A stretch of DNA of 64,000 nucleotides from Alcanivorax borkumensis SK2 (GCF_000009365.1 NC_008260.1:1709501-1773500); one strand, 5' to 3'. Positions 46,128 through 55,394 are shown, counted from the first letter of the stretch. The notes: generated by a model not told the origin, from the sequence alone. Numbers and translations: made by a program.

Positions 46128-46559
46128 ATGCTAAAACGTTATCTGGTCGACGAAGTCACCGACACCCGCGCTTCGCGCAAACAGGCTTTCAAACTATTTG
46201 CTGATGCTGAAAACTGGTCAAGCTGGTGCTCGGTTGTCCGCCACGCTCGGTTACTCAACGGCGGCTGGCGCCCCGGCGCCCTGTTGCTGTTTGTGGCCGA
46301 CTTGCCTCGCCTGCCCCCCGCGCCTGTGGTAGTGAAGGTGCTGGAGTACAAAGAGAACGAACGCATCACTTGGGGCCTGCAGCTACCTTTTGCCCGCGTC
46401 ATCCACCGCTTCACTTTTATCGACGACGAACAAGGCGGGTGTCGGGTACACCAGGAAGAATGGAGCGAAGGCCTAATGACCTTGCTGACCTGGCCCGCCG
46501 GCAAACTGATTCATCGTTTCGATACGCGCTTCGCAGCAGAATACGCGGCTATGTTCTGA
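46128..46559 (+). CDS. SRPBCC-family protein
   Basis: This 143-residue START-like (SRPBCC/polyketide cyclase-type) fold protein has an N-terminal strand RYLVDEVTDTRASRKQAFKLFADAENWSSWCSVV, middle VLEYKENERITWGLQLPFARVIHRFTFID and the C-terminal helix TWPAGKLIHRFDTRFAAEYAAMF. It probably binds a hydrophobic ligand. It is divergent from the AraC regulator, with about 210 bases between, and a plausible target of it. No ribosome site is strong. Confidence 0.8.
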   Translation: MLKRYLVDEVTDTRASRKQAFKLFADAENWSSWCSVVRHARLLNGGWRPGALLLFVADLPRLPPAPVVVKVLEYKENERITWGLQLPFARVIHRFTFIDDEQGGCRVHQEEWSEGLMTLLTWPAGKLIHRFDTRFAAEYAAMF

Positions 46560-46647
46560 TTTTCCCCGCCGTACGATATTTGAATACCGATACTTGAGCA
46601 TCAGGCCTGCGCTTTTGCCAACCTCTTGAACGTTGACCGGACACACC

Positions 46648-49308
46648 ATGACCCATCGATTGTTTAATGCCTATTGCCGGGCTGTACTGGCACACCCTGT
46701 TTTCTGGCTAGTGCTACTGGTGCTCATATGCGGCATTGCCGGAACCCAAGCCCGCAATTTCAAGATCGACGCGTCAGCGGATTCCATGGTGTTGGAAAAT
46801 GACTCGGCACTGCAGTATTACCGCAAAATCGCCAAACAATATGGCGGCAGTGATTTCCTCGTCATTACCTATAGCCCTAAAGACAAACCGTTATTCGAGC
46901 AGAGCAGCTTGGAACACCTGCAATCCTTACAGCAGGCTCTCAAAAAGGTAAACCGCGTCAGTTCGGTCTACAGCATGTTGGATGTGCCCTTGCTGTTCAG
47001 CCCTCAGGTGGAATTCAGTGACCTAGCCAATGAATATCGCACCCTCACTAGCGAAGGCGTAGACCTATCGTTGGCTGAGAAAGAGTTCACCGATAAAAAC
47101 CCGCTCTACGAAGACCTGCTGGTCAGCGATGACGGCAACACCACCGCCCTGCTGGTGAGCTTCGAACGGGATCAGAAATATTTCGACCTGCTTTACAAGC
47201 GCAACGATCTGCGTGACCTGGAAGACAACGGCGCACTGGATGAACAAGGCCAGCAAGAGCTAGCAGCTGCCAGCCGTGCCTTCAGCGACTACAGCAGCCA
47301 GATTCAGCAACGCACTGCCGGTGAAATCGACCAGGTACGCAACATCATGGATGGCTACCGGAACGAGGCCAACCTGTTCCTCGGTGGCGTCCCCATGATT
47401 ACCACCGACTTAGTGCGCTTTATTCGTTCAGATTTAAAAGTGTTCGGCGTTGGTGTACTGGTCTTCCTCATCCTTACCCTCTTCCTGATCTTCCGCCGCC
47501 CCCGTTGGGTGATCGTGCCGCTGGCCTGCTGTGGCGTCACCGTACTGACCGTTACTGGCTGGCTGGGCTGGGTGGACTGGAAAGTGTCCGTCATCAGTAG
47601 CAACTATATTTCCTTGCTGCTGATCATCACCATGTCCATCACCATTCACCTCACCGTGCGCTTTCGTGAGCTGCACGAAGAAAATCCGCAGGCTAGCCAA
47701 AAATGGCTGATTCGCGAAACCGCCGCTCACATGATGCGCCCCAGCATTTATATGATCTTAACCACCATGGTGGGCTTCTCCTCACTGGTGATCAGCGGCA
47801 TTCGCCCGGTGATTGACTTCGGCTGGATGATGACCCTGGGGCTGGGCATATCGCTAATCGTCTGCTTTCTTGTATTCCCAGCTCTGCTGGCACCGCTGGC
47901 AGCCGGCACCCCTCGACAAGGCCGTGACATCAGCCGCGAGCTAACCCTAGCCTTTGCCGGCTTTACCGAACGCCACCGCCCGCTGTTGCTATTGCTTGCC
48001 TTGGGTGTAATCGCCACTTCCCTGTGGGGAATAAGCCGCCTCACCGTGGAAAACCGGTTTATTGATTACTTCCAGAAAGACACGGAAATTTACCAGGGCA
48101 TGCTGCAGATTGATCGCAAGCTAGGCGGCACCACTCCGCTGGATATCGTTATCGATGCGCCCAAAACCACAGCGGCGCAGAACGCCGCACTGGGGCAACC
48201 CGCCACCGGTTGGGATGGCGCCAGCGTAGACGACGAGATCAGCGACCCGTTTGCATCTGATAGCGCTAACGAGGTGGATAACACAGACCCCTTCGCAGAC
48301 AGAGACCCGTTCGCCACAGACAGTGCCGATCCGTTTGCCGACAGCGATCCTTTTGCCACCGAATCCGGCACAGACCCCTTCGCCTCTACACCAGAGAAAA
48401 CCAAACCTAACCCGCTCAAAGGAGCCTACTGGTTTACCCCTGCCCGGCTGGGTCAGCTAGTAGATATTCAGAATTATCTAGAGTCTCTACCAGAAACCGG
48501 CAAAGTGCTCTCCATTGCTACTACCTACGAGGTAGCAGAAAAACTCAATGGACGCCCACTCAGCTATGTGCAGCTAATGCTGCTAGCCAGTTTTATTCCG
48601 GAGGACTTACGCAGCCAGCTAGTTAAACCCTACCTGTCCGACGACGGTAACCAGGTACGCATTAGCATACGGGTGATCGATTCCGACAAGAATCTGAACC
48701 GCAACGAATTGTTGGCGAAAATCCGCTCCGATCTGGAAAACAACTTCGGCTTGCAGCCGGAACAGGTACACCTCACAGGCGCCATGGTGCTCTACAACAA
48801 TATGCTGCAAAGCCTGTTCGACTCACAGATTAAAACGTTGGGTTACGTTTTTGCGGCTATCCTGTTCATGCTATTACTCCTGTTCCGCAGCCTCCCCGTG
48901 GCTCTGATCAGCATGGTTCCCAGCCTGATCTCCGCCTCCCTGGTGCTAGGTTTGATGGGCTGGATCGGCCTGCCGCTGGATTTAATGACCATTACCATTA
49001 CCGCCATCTCCATTGGCATCGCCGTGGATGACACCATTCACTACATTCATCGCTTCCATGAAGAGCTGCCAAAAGACCACGACTACGTGGCCACCATGAA
49101 GCGCTGTCATGGCTCCATTGGCAAAGCCATGTACTACACTTCGCTTACCATCATTGCCGGCTTCTCCATCCTGGCCCTATCCAGCTTCAACCCCACCGTT
49201 TACTTCGGCCTGCTCACCGGCCTGGCGATGCTGGTCGCCCTGCTTAGCAACCTGACCCTGCTACCCGCTTTGCTGATTACAGTAAAACCGAAACTGAAAG
49301 CTGGCTAA
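46648..49308 (+). CDS. RND-superfamily exporter (MMPL type) with DPFA-repeat insertion
   Basis: This 886-residue inner membrane transporter has an N-terminal helix, a large first periplasmic domain (about 35-265) and a helix bundle (VFGVGVLVFLILTLFLIF and on). A second periplasmic domain (about 475-710) and a second helix bundle follow, with the RND motif IGIAVDDTIHYIHRFHEE near residue 790-810. This is the MMPL/hydrophobe-amphiphile group that moves lipids or hopanoids. An Asp/Ser-rich insert with six DPFA repeats (about 533-580) interrupts the second periplasmic domain. The ATG at 46648 lacks a strong ribosome site. Confidence 0.9.
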   Translation: MTHRLFNAYCRAVLAHPVFWLVLLVLICGIAGTQARNFKIDASADSMVLENDSALQYYRKIAKQYGGSDFLVITYSPKDKPLFEQSSLEHLQSLQQALKKVNRVSSVYSMLDVPLLFSPQVEFSDLANEYRTLTSEGVDLSLAEKEFTDKNPLYEDLLVSDDGNTTALLVSFERDQKYFDLLYKRNDLRDLEDNGALDEQGQQELAAASRAFSDYSSQIQQRTAGEIDQVRNIMDGYRNEANLFLGGVPMITTDLVRFIRSDLKVFGVGVLVFLILTLFLIFRRPRWVIVPLACCGVTVLTVTGWLGWVDWKVSVISSNYISLLLIITMSITIHLTVRFRELHEENPQASQKWLIRETAAHMMRPSIYMILTTMVGFSSLVISGIRPVIDFGWMMTLGLGISLIVCFLVFPALLAPLAAGTPRQGRDISRELTLAFAGFTERHRPLLLLLALGVIATSLWGISRLTVENRFIDYFQKDTEIYQGMLQIDRKLGGTTPLDIVIDAPKTTAAQNAALGQPATGWDGASVDDEISDPFASDSANEVDNTDPFADRDPFATDSADPFADSDPFATESGTDPFASTPEKTKPNPLKGAYWFTPARLGQLVDIQNYLESLPETGKVLSIATTYEVAEKLNGRPLSYVQLMLLASFIPEDLRSQLVKPYLSDDGNQVRISIRVIDSDKNLNRNELLAKIRSDLENNFGLQPEQVHLTGAMVLYNNMLQSLFDSQIKTLGYVFAAILFMLLLLFRSLPVALISMVPSLISASLVLGLMGWIGLPLDLMTITITAISIGIAVDDTIHYIHRFHEELPKDHDYVATMKRCHGSIGKAMYYTSLTIIAGFSILALSSFNPTVYFGLLTGLAMLVALLSNLTLLPALLITVKPKLKAG
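48245..48390 (+). repeat. DPFA(S/D/T) peptide repeat array, six copies
   Basis: Six DPFA motifs (followed by S, D, T, D, T, S) with acidic spacers of 3-14 residues lie in the second periplasmic domain of the RND exporter. DNA repeats are degenerate, with synonymous differences between copies, so this is selected peptide repetition rather than recent slippage. Confidence 0.85.
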
Positions 49309-49330
49309 AACCCCGGCGCCCATCACGGGA

Positions 49331-49378
49331 GCTTGCCTGCAAGCGATTACCACCATCGGTGATCGCTGACAGGCAAGC
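49331..49378. repeat. REP-like imperfect inverted repeat
   Basis: Arms GCTTGCCTGCAAGCGAT (49331-49347) and 49362-49378 pair at 15 of 17 positions over a 14-base loop, 20 bases after the exporter stop. There is no T tract. The gap 49309-49562 otherwise shows no gene. Confidence 0.6.
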
Positions 49379-49562
49379 CTCTCTACCCTTCATATCCTTT
49401 TATATCCCTGCACACCCCACGGTGAGGAGCAAATGGCACATGGCCATCACCTCCAAGGCGGCAACATTATTATCCTATATTTTTCGCCTACAAATGGCAG
49501 AATGCCATTGGTAGGCACCGGGCGGGGGCCCGGCACACAACTGAGGGAAAGGGGATATCAGA

Positions 49563-50768
49563 ATGTTTTATATTTCAGGCGCCAGAGTAGCACTCTGGTC
49601 GACCGCATTGCTTTGCGTACAACTCGTCGGCTGCACCGGCACCCACTACATACCGGACCAAGGACAACTCGCCAGCCCAGCACCGGCACCTGAGGCACTG
49701 AACAGCTTCTCCGGCCAAGCAGATATCCATCTAAACTTGCCCGGAGGCTATGCCTCACCCAGCGTTCGCCAATACCCTAGCGAGGTTGCCACCGCGGAAG
49801 TGAATCGTTGGTTTGCTAAATCAGGGCAAGACCTCACCGTTAGCATCCGTAACGACAACAACAAAGATAGCGGCTCAGTAACTCTCCTCGCCTACCTTCT
49901 AACGCTTGGCATCCTACCTTCCTGGGTTAACACCAAAGGTGAAACCGTTATGGAAGTGAAAGCCGGAAACCAGGTGCTATTTGAAAATCGAGAGCCTGTT
50001 GCGTATCGGTCATCCCTCGCCATGCTACCCACCGCCTATATATTCGGCAGCCCGGGTAAAACACAATACAAAGTCATGGCCGATGACCAGCTCAATCGCC
50101 ACAAGCAAGCCCTGCAGCAATATATCCAAATACAGCAGGCAGACTATGAAAACGTAGTCTCTGCGGGCAGCGTAGACGCCTACCGCCAATATTTAAAAAA
50201 TAACCCGGACTCCTTCTTCCGTATGGAAACCCTGCGTCGTCTGGCAGAATTGGCGCCCAGCAGCCATGCTCTCTCCTACCATCGCGACAATATTGCTTTA
50301 GACAACGCTTACATCGTTTATCTGCCCGATGAATACGACATCTGGTTCCTCGGCCCGCAAGACATGAAGGTCTACGACGTGTTGCGACTATCCCATGACG
50401 AAGACAACCCCTTGCTGGCCTCACGCATCCGCGCTGCCAACCAGCCCTACAAAGTATTCAACAGTGACGAAATCGCCTTGCTCAAGGAAGGCGGCCTGCC
50501 CTCTAGCCTTATCGCTGCCATGATTGATGCCAGCGCCAGAGCCCAAGCCGGCTCGGCCCGGCCCGCGGTTGCCAGTACCAACGCGGCCGCAGCCAATACA
50601 CCAGCAGGCCCCGCGGGCCAGAACGGCATGAATGATATTGTCGCCCAATGCGCCAAGCGTTACGCCGCGTTTAAAGCCTGCGATCAGATACCCTCTTTCG
50701 GCGCCAACGTGTGTCGTAGCCAGGTGAAAAAGAAATACTCCCACATGGCCTGCGAACTGGTTCAGTAA
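49563..50768 (+). CDS. Uncharacterised lipoprotein
   Basis: This 401-residue protein has a signal ending QLVGC (lipidated Cys 24). I do not recognise the family. Features are an N-terminal region with SVTLLAYLLTLGILPSWVNTKGE, a hydrophobic stretch typical of lipoproteins with a membrane hairpin, a middle tetratricopeptide-like stretch (VDAYRQYLKNNPDSFFRMETLRRLAEL), an Ala-rich linker, and a C-terminal four-Cys segment (AQCAKRYAAFKACDQIP, then VCRSQVKKKYSHMACELVQ) suggesting two disulfides. GAGGGAAAGGGG precedes the start. Confidence 0.8.
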   Translation: MFYISGARVALWSTALLCVQLVGCTGTHYIPDQGQLASPAPAPEALNSFSGQADIHLNLPGGYASPSVRQYPSEVATAEVNRWFAKSGQDLTVSIRNDNNKDSGSVTLLAYLLTLGILPSWVNTKGETVMEVKAGNQVLFENREPVAYRSSLAMLPTAYIFGSPGKTQYKVMADDQLNRHKQALQQYIQIQQADYENVVSAGSVDAYRQYLKNNPDSFFRMETLRRLAELAPSSHALSYHRDNIALDNAYIVYLPDEYDIWFLGPQDMKVYDVLRLSHDEDNPLLASRIRAANQPYKVFNSDEIALLKEGGLPSSLIAAMIDASARAQAGSARPAVASTNAAAANTPAGPAGQNGMNDIVAQCAKRYAAFKACDQIPSFGANVCRSQVKKKYSHMACELVQ

Positions 50769-50978
50769 GCAAAACCTCGTAAGAGCAGGCCCAGCAACCG
50801 CCTACATCTCTTTCGTTGACCACTGCACGGATGAACAGTATATTGAGCGTCCGGGTAGCCCACAGGCCTTCATTACTGTGACCCCAGGAAAGCCTGCCGA
50901 TTGATCTCCGCGCCCCAAGGACGGGGCGGGGCTCCCCGGACCCCTTTCTTAAAAGCAGGCACGCGCATGTGTGTGTTT

Positions 50979-51006
50979 TGCAGGAGCGGTGGCTCCACCG
51001 CGAATA
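50979..51006 (+). repeat. REP element copy
   Basis: TGCAGGAGCGGTGGCTCC followed by ACCGCGAATA matches the Pseudomonas-type REP pattern, with a 7-bp stem GCGGTGG-CT-CCACCGC. It resembles the copy at 30556-30584. The 350-base gap 50769-51120 otherwise has no gene. Confidence 0.65.
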
Positions 51007-51031
51007 CGAGCTACCCCTTCTCCAAGCAAAG

Positions 51032-51078
51032 AAAACCCCAGCCGAGCCCCTCTACAACAAAGGCCCGAACCGGGGTTT
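51032..51078 (-). terminator. Possible terminator of the haloacid-dehalogenase-like gene
   Basis: AAACCCC (51033-51039) pairs with GGGGTTT (51072-51078) around an imperfect inner stem, and on the minus strand it exits into TTTTCTTT. A second GC hairpin without T run (51093-51115) lies between it and the stop. Confidence 0.45.
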
Positions 51079-51120
51079 CTGATGGACTAGCCGCCAGCGG
51101 CATACTGCCGCCGGCCTGGC

Positions 51121-51906
51121 TTATTTGGCATTCATAATATCGGCCAACTCACTAAGATCCTTGATCACGTAATCCGGCTTCTTGGCTAATGGATACAGCG
51201 CTTTACCCGGCCGATCCACAAAAGCCGTTTGCAAGCCTGCCTCTTTTGCGCCAGCCACGTCCCAGCCATGGGCCGCCACCATCAAGGCTTCTTCTGGCTT
51301 CACACCCAACTGTTCAAGTACCCACTCATAAGCGCGCAAGTCCGGCTTGTACACCTTGATGTCCTCGATGCTATAGCGGGCATCAAAGAAGTCCGTCAGC
51401 CCCGCATTCTCAAACTGAGTCTTCACCCCGTTGTTAGACGAGTTGGTGAGGCTAACGATCTTGAAGCCTTGCTCGTTCAATGCCGTCAGCCCCGGCTTCA
51501 CATCAGGATGCGGCGGCAGGCTGAGAATGGTGGACACAATGGCGTCCTCCGCCTTTTCTTCACTCAAGGCAATATCGTTGTTCTCTGCCACCATCAGCAG
51601 CGAGGCAACGCCGATCTGGCCAAAGTCGTGGTATTGCCCGGTTACCGTGGTAACCAGGGAGTTGTGCAACATGGTCGAAAACCACAACGGCAACAGCTCT
51701 TCATTGCCACCCAGCGCGTCACCCACCGAAGACCGCATGGACTCCAAATCCAGTAGGGTTTCGTTCACATCAAAAATGATGACCTTGGGCTTAGGCGGTT
51801 CACCGCCTACCGTAGCGCCTTGCGGGGTCGTGTCAGCCATGGCGTTGCCTCCAAGAAAGAAAAGGACCACAAAAAGGGGGAATGTCTTTAACCGGCATCG
51901 GGGCAT
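51121..51906 (-). CDS. Exported type II haloacid dehalogenase-like protein
   Basis: This 261-residue HAD-superfamily hydrolase has an N-terminal signal peptide (LKTFPLFVVLFFLGGNAMA-DTT), unusual for this group, then the nucleophile motif IFDVNETLLDL, motif II SLTNSSNN, motif III Lys in KVYKPDLRAYEW and motif IV VAAHGWDVAGAKEAG. This pattern matches type II haloacid dehalogenases, which hydrolyse 2-haloacids, although HAD phosphatases share it. Export to the periplasm is inferred. A GAGG site precedes the ATG. Confidence 0.87.
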   Translation of the reverse strand: MPRCRLKTFPLFVVLFFLGGNAMADTTPQGATVGGEPPKPKVIIFDVNETLLDLESMRSSVGDALGGNEELLPLWFSTMLHNSLVTTVTGQYHDFGQIGVASLLMVAENNDIALSEEKAEDAIVSTILSLPPHPDVKPGLTALNEQGFKIVSLTNSSNNGVKTQFENAGLTDFFDARYSIEDIKVYKPDLRAYEWVLEQLGVKPEEALMVAAHGWDVAGAKEAGLQTAFVDRPGKALYPLAKKPDYVIKDLSELADIMNAK

Positions 51907-52074
51907 AAAAGGTACCTCAGGGGGGAGTCAATGCATGTGCTGCCAAGCCAGCAAATTTAAGGCCAGCCTGTGTTGTGGGAGGGGCCTTCGCAAGGAAAGT
52001 TCCCGAGATTGGCTGATACCTCCCTAACCCACAGCAAAGCTGACCGTCGTAACGAAGGCACTGCCGCAATCGCC

Positions 52075-52320
52075 CTACACTTCTGGCTTCTCCAGCTCCT
52101 GCATCACATAACCCACCTCATCCATCTTCTCGGTCAGCACCTGCTGGGCATCAAAAAGGCCACGGTTATAGAAATGCGGCCCCAGCTCCGTGGCAAAAAA
52201 ATCAATCAAGAACTCCGCCTCGAACCCGCCGATTTCCTGCTGGAGTTCGTCTTCAAAGTACGCTTTTATCTTGCTGACCATGCGGGCTTTTTGGTCTTGG
52301 CTGAAGGTGATTTCTGTCAT
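52075..52320 (-). CDS. DUF2164 family protein
   Basis: This 81-residue protein has a highly conserved ITFSQDQKARMVSKIKAYFEDELQQEIGGFEAEFLIDFFATELGPHFYNRGLFDAQ pattern characteristic of DUF2164. The function is unknown; no catalytic residues are evident. It lies alone between the HAD-like and FMN reductase genes, all minus strand. Confidence 0.85.
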   Translation of the reverse strand: MTEITFSQDQKARMVSKIKAYFEDELQQEIGGFEAEFLIDFFATELGPHFYNRGLFDAQQVLTEKMDEVGYVMQELEKPEV

Positions 52321-52431
52321 GCTTTACTCATTGCCGAAGAGGCTTTCGATGCACGGGCAAGAGCAGCCGTTAGCTCCTCACTCATCACTCGTGGCTTTCC
52401 AACGCCCTGAGTCCACTTTACCGACTAAACA

Positions 52432-53091
52432 CTAGGGCGCATTTCGCTCGGAAGGCGTTGTTTTGAAATCCCGAACCATCTTGTGCGGATCGACCTCATC
52501 AGCATACGCTTTCGCGGCTTGAGCCCACCAGATTAGTTGATTGAACGTTCTACCCAAATAATCGAACCAGGATTCCTTATCCTCCCCCGCCTGTAGCGCG
52601 CCATTTTCGGCGAAGACGTCTTGTGCTTTCGGCACATGAATCATCGCAGAAACAGGAAGGCAGCCCAGTTCCGAGAGAAATGTACGCATACCGACAGCCG
52701 CACGCATTCCGCCCCACTGGCCGGCTGAATAGGTAACGATTGCACTGGGCTTATAGGAAAAGAGCGAACTGCCAAAGTGGTTGAGCAAATTCGCCAACGC
52801 TGGACTCATGGAGTGGTTATATTCCGGGCTGACCATGATATAACCATCGGCAGAGGCTATTTTTTCGGCCAGCGTATTGAGTGCCGGCGGCGCCTTGCTC
52901 TTCAGGTAAGAAAAATGCGGCTTAAACACCGCCTCCATGGGGTAATCCAGCGCATCAATCAACTCCACCTCATGCCCCGCACATCGCTCATTCAGGCACT
53001 CAAGGCAGGCCTTCGCCACCCTCTCTCCCAAGCGAGCAGGCTTAGGCGGACTACTATCACGAACCGTGCCCAAAAAAATCAGGAATTTCAT
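52432..53091 (-). CDS. NADPH-dependent FMN reductase family oxidoreductase
   Basis: This 219-residue flavodoxin-fold protein has a strand KFLIFLGTVRDSSPP (phosphate loop), YIMVSPEYNHSMSPALANLLNHF (residues 93-115) and AGQWGGMRAAVGMRTFLSELGC. This is the NADPH-dependent FMN/quinone reductase (ChrR/Lot6) pattern. The ATG at 53091 has GAGGGAG about 8 bases upstream; the longer frame adds 31 residues. Start region lies next to the AT-rich remnant. Confidence 0.88.
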   Translation of the reverse strand: MKFLIFLGTVRDSSPPKPARLGERVAKACLECLNERCAGHEVELIDALDYPMEAVFKPHFSYLKSKAPPALNTLAEKIASADGYIMVSPEYNHSMSPALANLLNHFGSSLFSYKPSAIVTYSAGQWGGMRAAVGMRTFLSELGCLPVSAMIHVPKAQDVFAENGALQAGEDKESWFDYLGRTFNQLIWWAQAAKAYADEVDPHKMVRDFKTTPSERNAP

Positions 53092-53294
53092 TGATACGAC
53101 TCCCTCTATTGAATCATCGGGGCCAACTCTTACCATCGCCCCCCTAAAGCACGGGGTAAGGCCTGACCCATTGATCTCTTGCATCGTCTAATTTATGCGC
53201 ACCCTGTTGTTGCAAAGAGGAGTGCCCAAGAGCTGAAACGGGGTTCTCTTTTCCCGAAGAACGACCTGCTACTGTACGCCATTTACCTTTAGTG

Positions 53295-53621
53295 TCAGTA
53301 GTCTGACGTTCTCCCCCCTATACAGTTACGCAGAAGAGATAAAGGCCTTCGTTTTGTAGAAGGGCTAGGGGGGGGGGAAATAGATACTGGTTGATCTAGA
53401 AAATCCCTAGATGTGCCGTAAGAGGTGAGATTTACATTTTCAATTGTTATGACTTTACTAGAGCTGTTCGTGAAATAGATTTCCTCGACCTCTTCAATTT
53501 GGTCATTAAACTTCCTGTCTTTCCATGAAATCTTTACTTTCTTACCTTAATGAAAACGCCAGCTTAATGTGTCATTATTCAAATTCGAATATTGAAAGAT
53601 AAAAACCAATAAATCAGCTAG
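53295..53621 (-). pseudogene. AT-rich decayed coding frame (remnant, family unknown)
   Basis: The minus strand has one reading frame open from 53621 to 53298 except for a single TAA (53547-53549). Upstream it reads ADLLVFIFQYSNLNNDTLS..., and downstream VKISWKDRKFNDQIEEVEE..., then FTNSSSKVITIENVNLTSY and on across a G10 tract to a TGA at 53295-53297. It has no in-frame ATG, GTG or TTG after the TAA, so it cannot be expressed as it stands. The composition (about 35% GC) is far below its neighbours. The peptide looks protein-like but I cannot name a family. It may be a transferred gene in decay. Confidence 0.45.
53368..53377 (+). repeat. G10 homopolymer tract
   Basis: Ten consecutive G. Within the decayed minus-strand frame it encodes Pro codons; loss or gain of one base would switch the frame downstream. 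Confidence 0.95.
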
Positions 53622-53706
53622 TTACAAGCTTCCCCGCTAGCGCATTACTCAATATTTTGCCTTCTTCTTTTGCCTGAACCAATACAACGGTACAGAAAGC
53701 TCGCCC

Positions 53707-53741
53707 ACAAAAAAACCGCGCAGTTGCGCGGCTTTTTTGTG
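53707..53741 (-). terminator. Fumarase gene terminator
   Basis: CCGCGC-AGTT-GCGCGG (53716-53731) is flanked by A and T runs that extend the pairing; on the minus strand it ends in TTTTTTTGTG. It lies 19 bases past the fumarase stop. Confidence 0.88.
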
Positions 53742-53759
53742 TCGAGAGTGTAGTACGTA

Positions 53760-55268
53760 CTACGCGCTCTTTTCAGCGATCTTCTGTTTCCAGATGACCG
53801 GACCGGTTTTGTGTACCGATTCGCCGGTGGAATCTACCGCCACGGTGACGGGCATGTCTTCCACTTCGAATTCGTAGATGGCTTCCATACCCAGATCTTC
53901 AAACGCCGCTACGCGGGATTTGCGGATGGCTTTGGAGACCAAGTAGGCAGCGCCGCCCACCGCCATGAGGTATACGGCCTTGTTGTCCTTGATGGCTTCG
54001 ATAGCGGTGTCGCCACGTTCGGCTTTACCCACCATGCCGATCAGGCCGGTTTCTTCCAGCATGGTGCGGGTGAACTTGTCCATGCGAGTGGCGGTGGTAG
54101 GGCCTGCTGGCCCGACCACTTCATCACCCACCGGATCCACCGGACCTACGTAGTAAATAAAGCGGTTAGTGAAGTCCACGGGCAGCTTTTCGCCTTTGGA
54201 AATCATGTCCACCATACGCTTGTGGGCGGCATCTCGGCCGGTGAGCAGCTTGCCAGACAGCAGCAAGGTGTCGCCCGGTTCCCAGGTCTGCACTTCTTCC
54301 GGGGTCACCGTGTCCAGGTTCACGCGCTTGGCGCCTTCGTCATTACCCCAGGCGATGTCCGGCCATTCTTCCAGATCCGGCGCTTTCAGGTCTGCCGGGC
54401 CGGAGCCATCGAGAATGAAGTGGGCGTGGCGGGTAGCCGCACAGTTAGGGATCAGGGCTACAGGCTTGTTGGCCGCATGGGTGGGGTAATCCACCACTTT
54501 CACGTCCAGTACGGTGGTCAAGCCACCCAGGCCCTGGGCGCCCACACCGAGGGCATTCACTTTTTCGAACAGTTCCAGGCGCAGCTCTTCAGAGCGGGTT
54601 TGGGCACCACGGGCCTGTAGCTCGTGGATGTCGATGGGGTCCATGAGGGATTCTTTGGCGATCAGCATGGCTTTCTCGGCAGTGCCGCCGATACCAATAC
54701 CGAGCATGCCCGGCGGGCACCAACCGGCGCCCATCTTGGGAATCTGTTCCAGCACCCAGTCCACCACGGAATCAGACGGGTTGAGCATGGCGAATTTGGA
54801 TTTGGCTTCGGAACCACCACCTTTGGCCGCCACGTCGATTTCCAGAGTGTCGCCGGGAACGATGGAATAGTTAATCACCGCAGGGGTGTTGTCCTTGGTG
54901 TTGGCGCGTTTGCCGTCCGGGTCCGCCAGCACCGAGGCACGCAGGACATTATCCGGATGGTTGTAGGCGCGGCGCACCCCTTCGTTAATCATGTCATCCA
55001 GGCTCATGTCGCCTTCGATAGTGACATTCATGCCCACTTTGGCGAACACGGTTACGATACCGGTGTCTTGGCAGATGGGCCGGCGGCCCATGGCCGCCAT
55101 GCGGGAGTTAACCAGGATCTGCGCCATGGCGTCCTTGGCTGCCTTGCTCTCTTCCTTTTCATAGGCTTCTTTCACCGCGCGGATGAAATCCACCGGGTGG
55201 TAGTAAGAGATGTACTGCAAGGCATCTGCCACGCTCTGAATCAGGTCATCCTGGCGAATCACCGTCAT
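53760..55268 (-). CDS. Class I fumarate hydratase (iron-sulfur)
   Basis: This 502-residue oxygen-sensitive [4Fe-4S] enzyme interconverts fumarate and malate. The cluster Cys positions are in RRPICQDTGIVTVF (C67), PNCAATRHAHF and a late segment PTTATRMDKFT follows the beta-subunit part. The alpha (N-terminal) and beta (C-terminal) parts are fused as in E. coli FumA/FumB (548 aa). Together with SDH and citrate synthase in this window it covers three TCA steps. It is monocistronic with its own terminator. Confidence 0.94.
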   Translation of the reverse strand: MTVIRQDDLIQSVADALQYISYYHPVDFIRAVKEAYEKEESKAAKDAMAQILVNSRMAAMGRRPICQDTGIVTVFAKVGMNVTIEGDMSLDDMINEGVRRAYNHPDNVLRASVLADPDGKRANTKDNTPAVINYSIVPGDTLEIDVAAKGGGSEAKSKFAMLNPSDSVVDWVLEQIPKMGAGWCPPGMLGIGIGGTAEKAMLIAKESLMDPIDIHELQARGAQTRSEELRLELFEKVNALGVGAQGLGGLTTVLDVKVVDYPTHAANKPVALIPNCAATRHAHFILDGSGPADLKAPDLEEWPDIAWGNDEGAKRVNLDTVTPEEVQTWEPGDTLLLSGKLLTGRDAAHKRMVDMISKGEKLPVDFTNRFIYYVGPVDPVGDEVVGPAGPTTATRMDKFTRTMLEETGLIGMVGKAERGDTAIEAIKDNKAVYLMAVGGAAYLVSKAIRKSRVAAFEDLGMEAIYEFEVEDMPVTVAVDSTGESVHKTGPVIWKQKIAEKSA

Positions 55269-55394
55269 GGGATTACTCCTGCTGGGAAAATAGGGGCGCG
55301 TAGTATAGCGCAGAGTATGAAGGGGGCGAAAATCAACGGTGGGAACGCCAGGATTAGCCGCCCCCCTGCCACTCGCCTCATTAACGCAGTGTCT

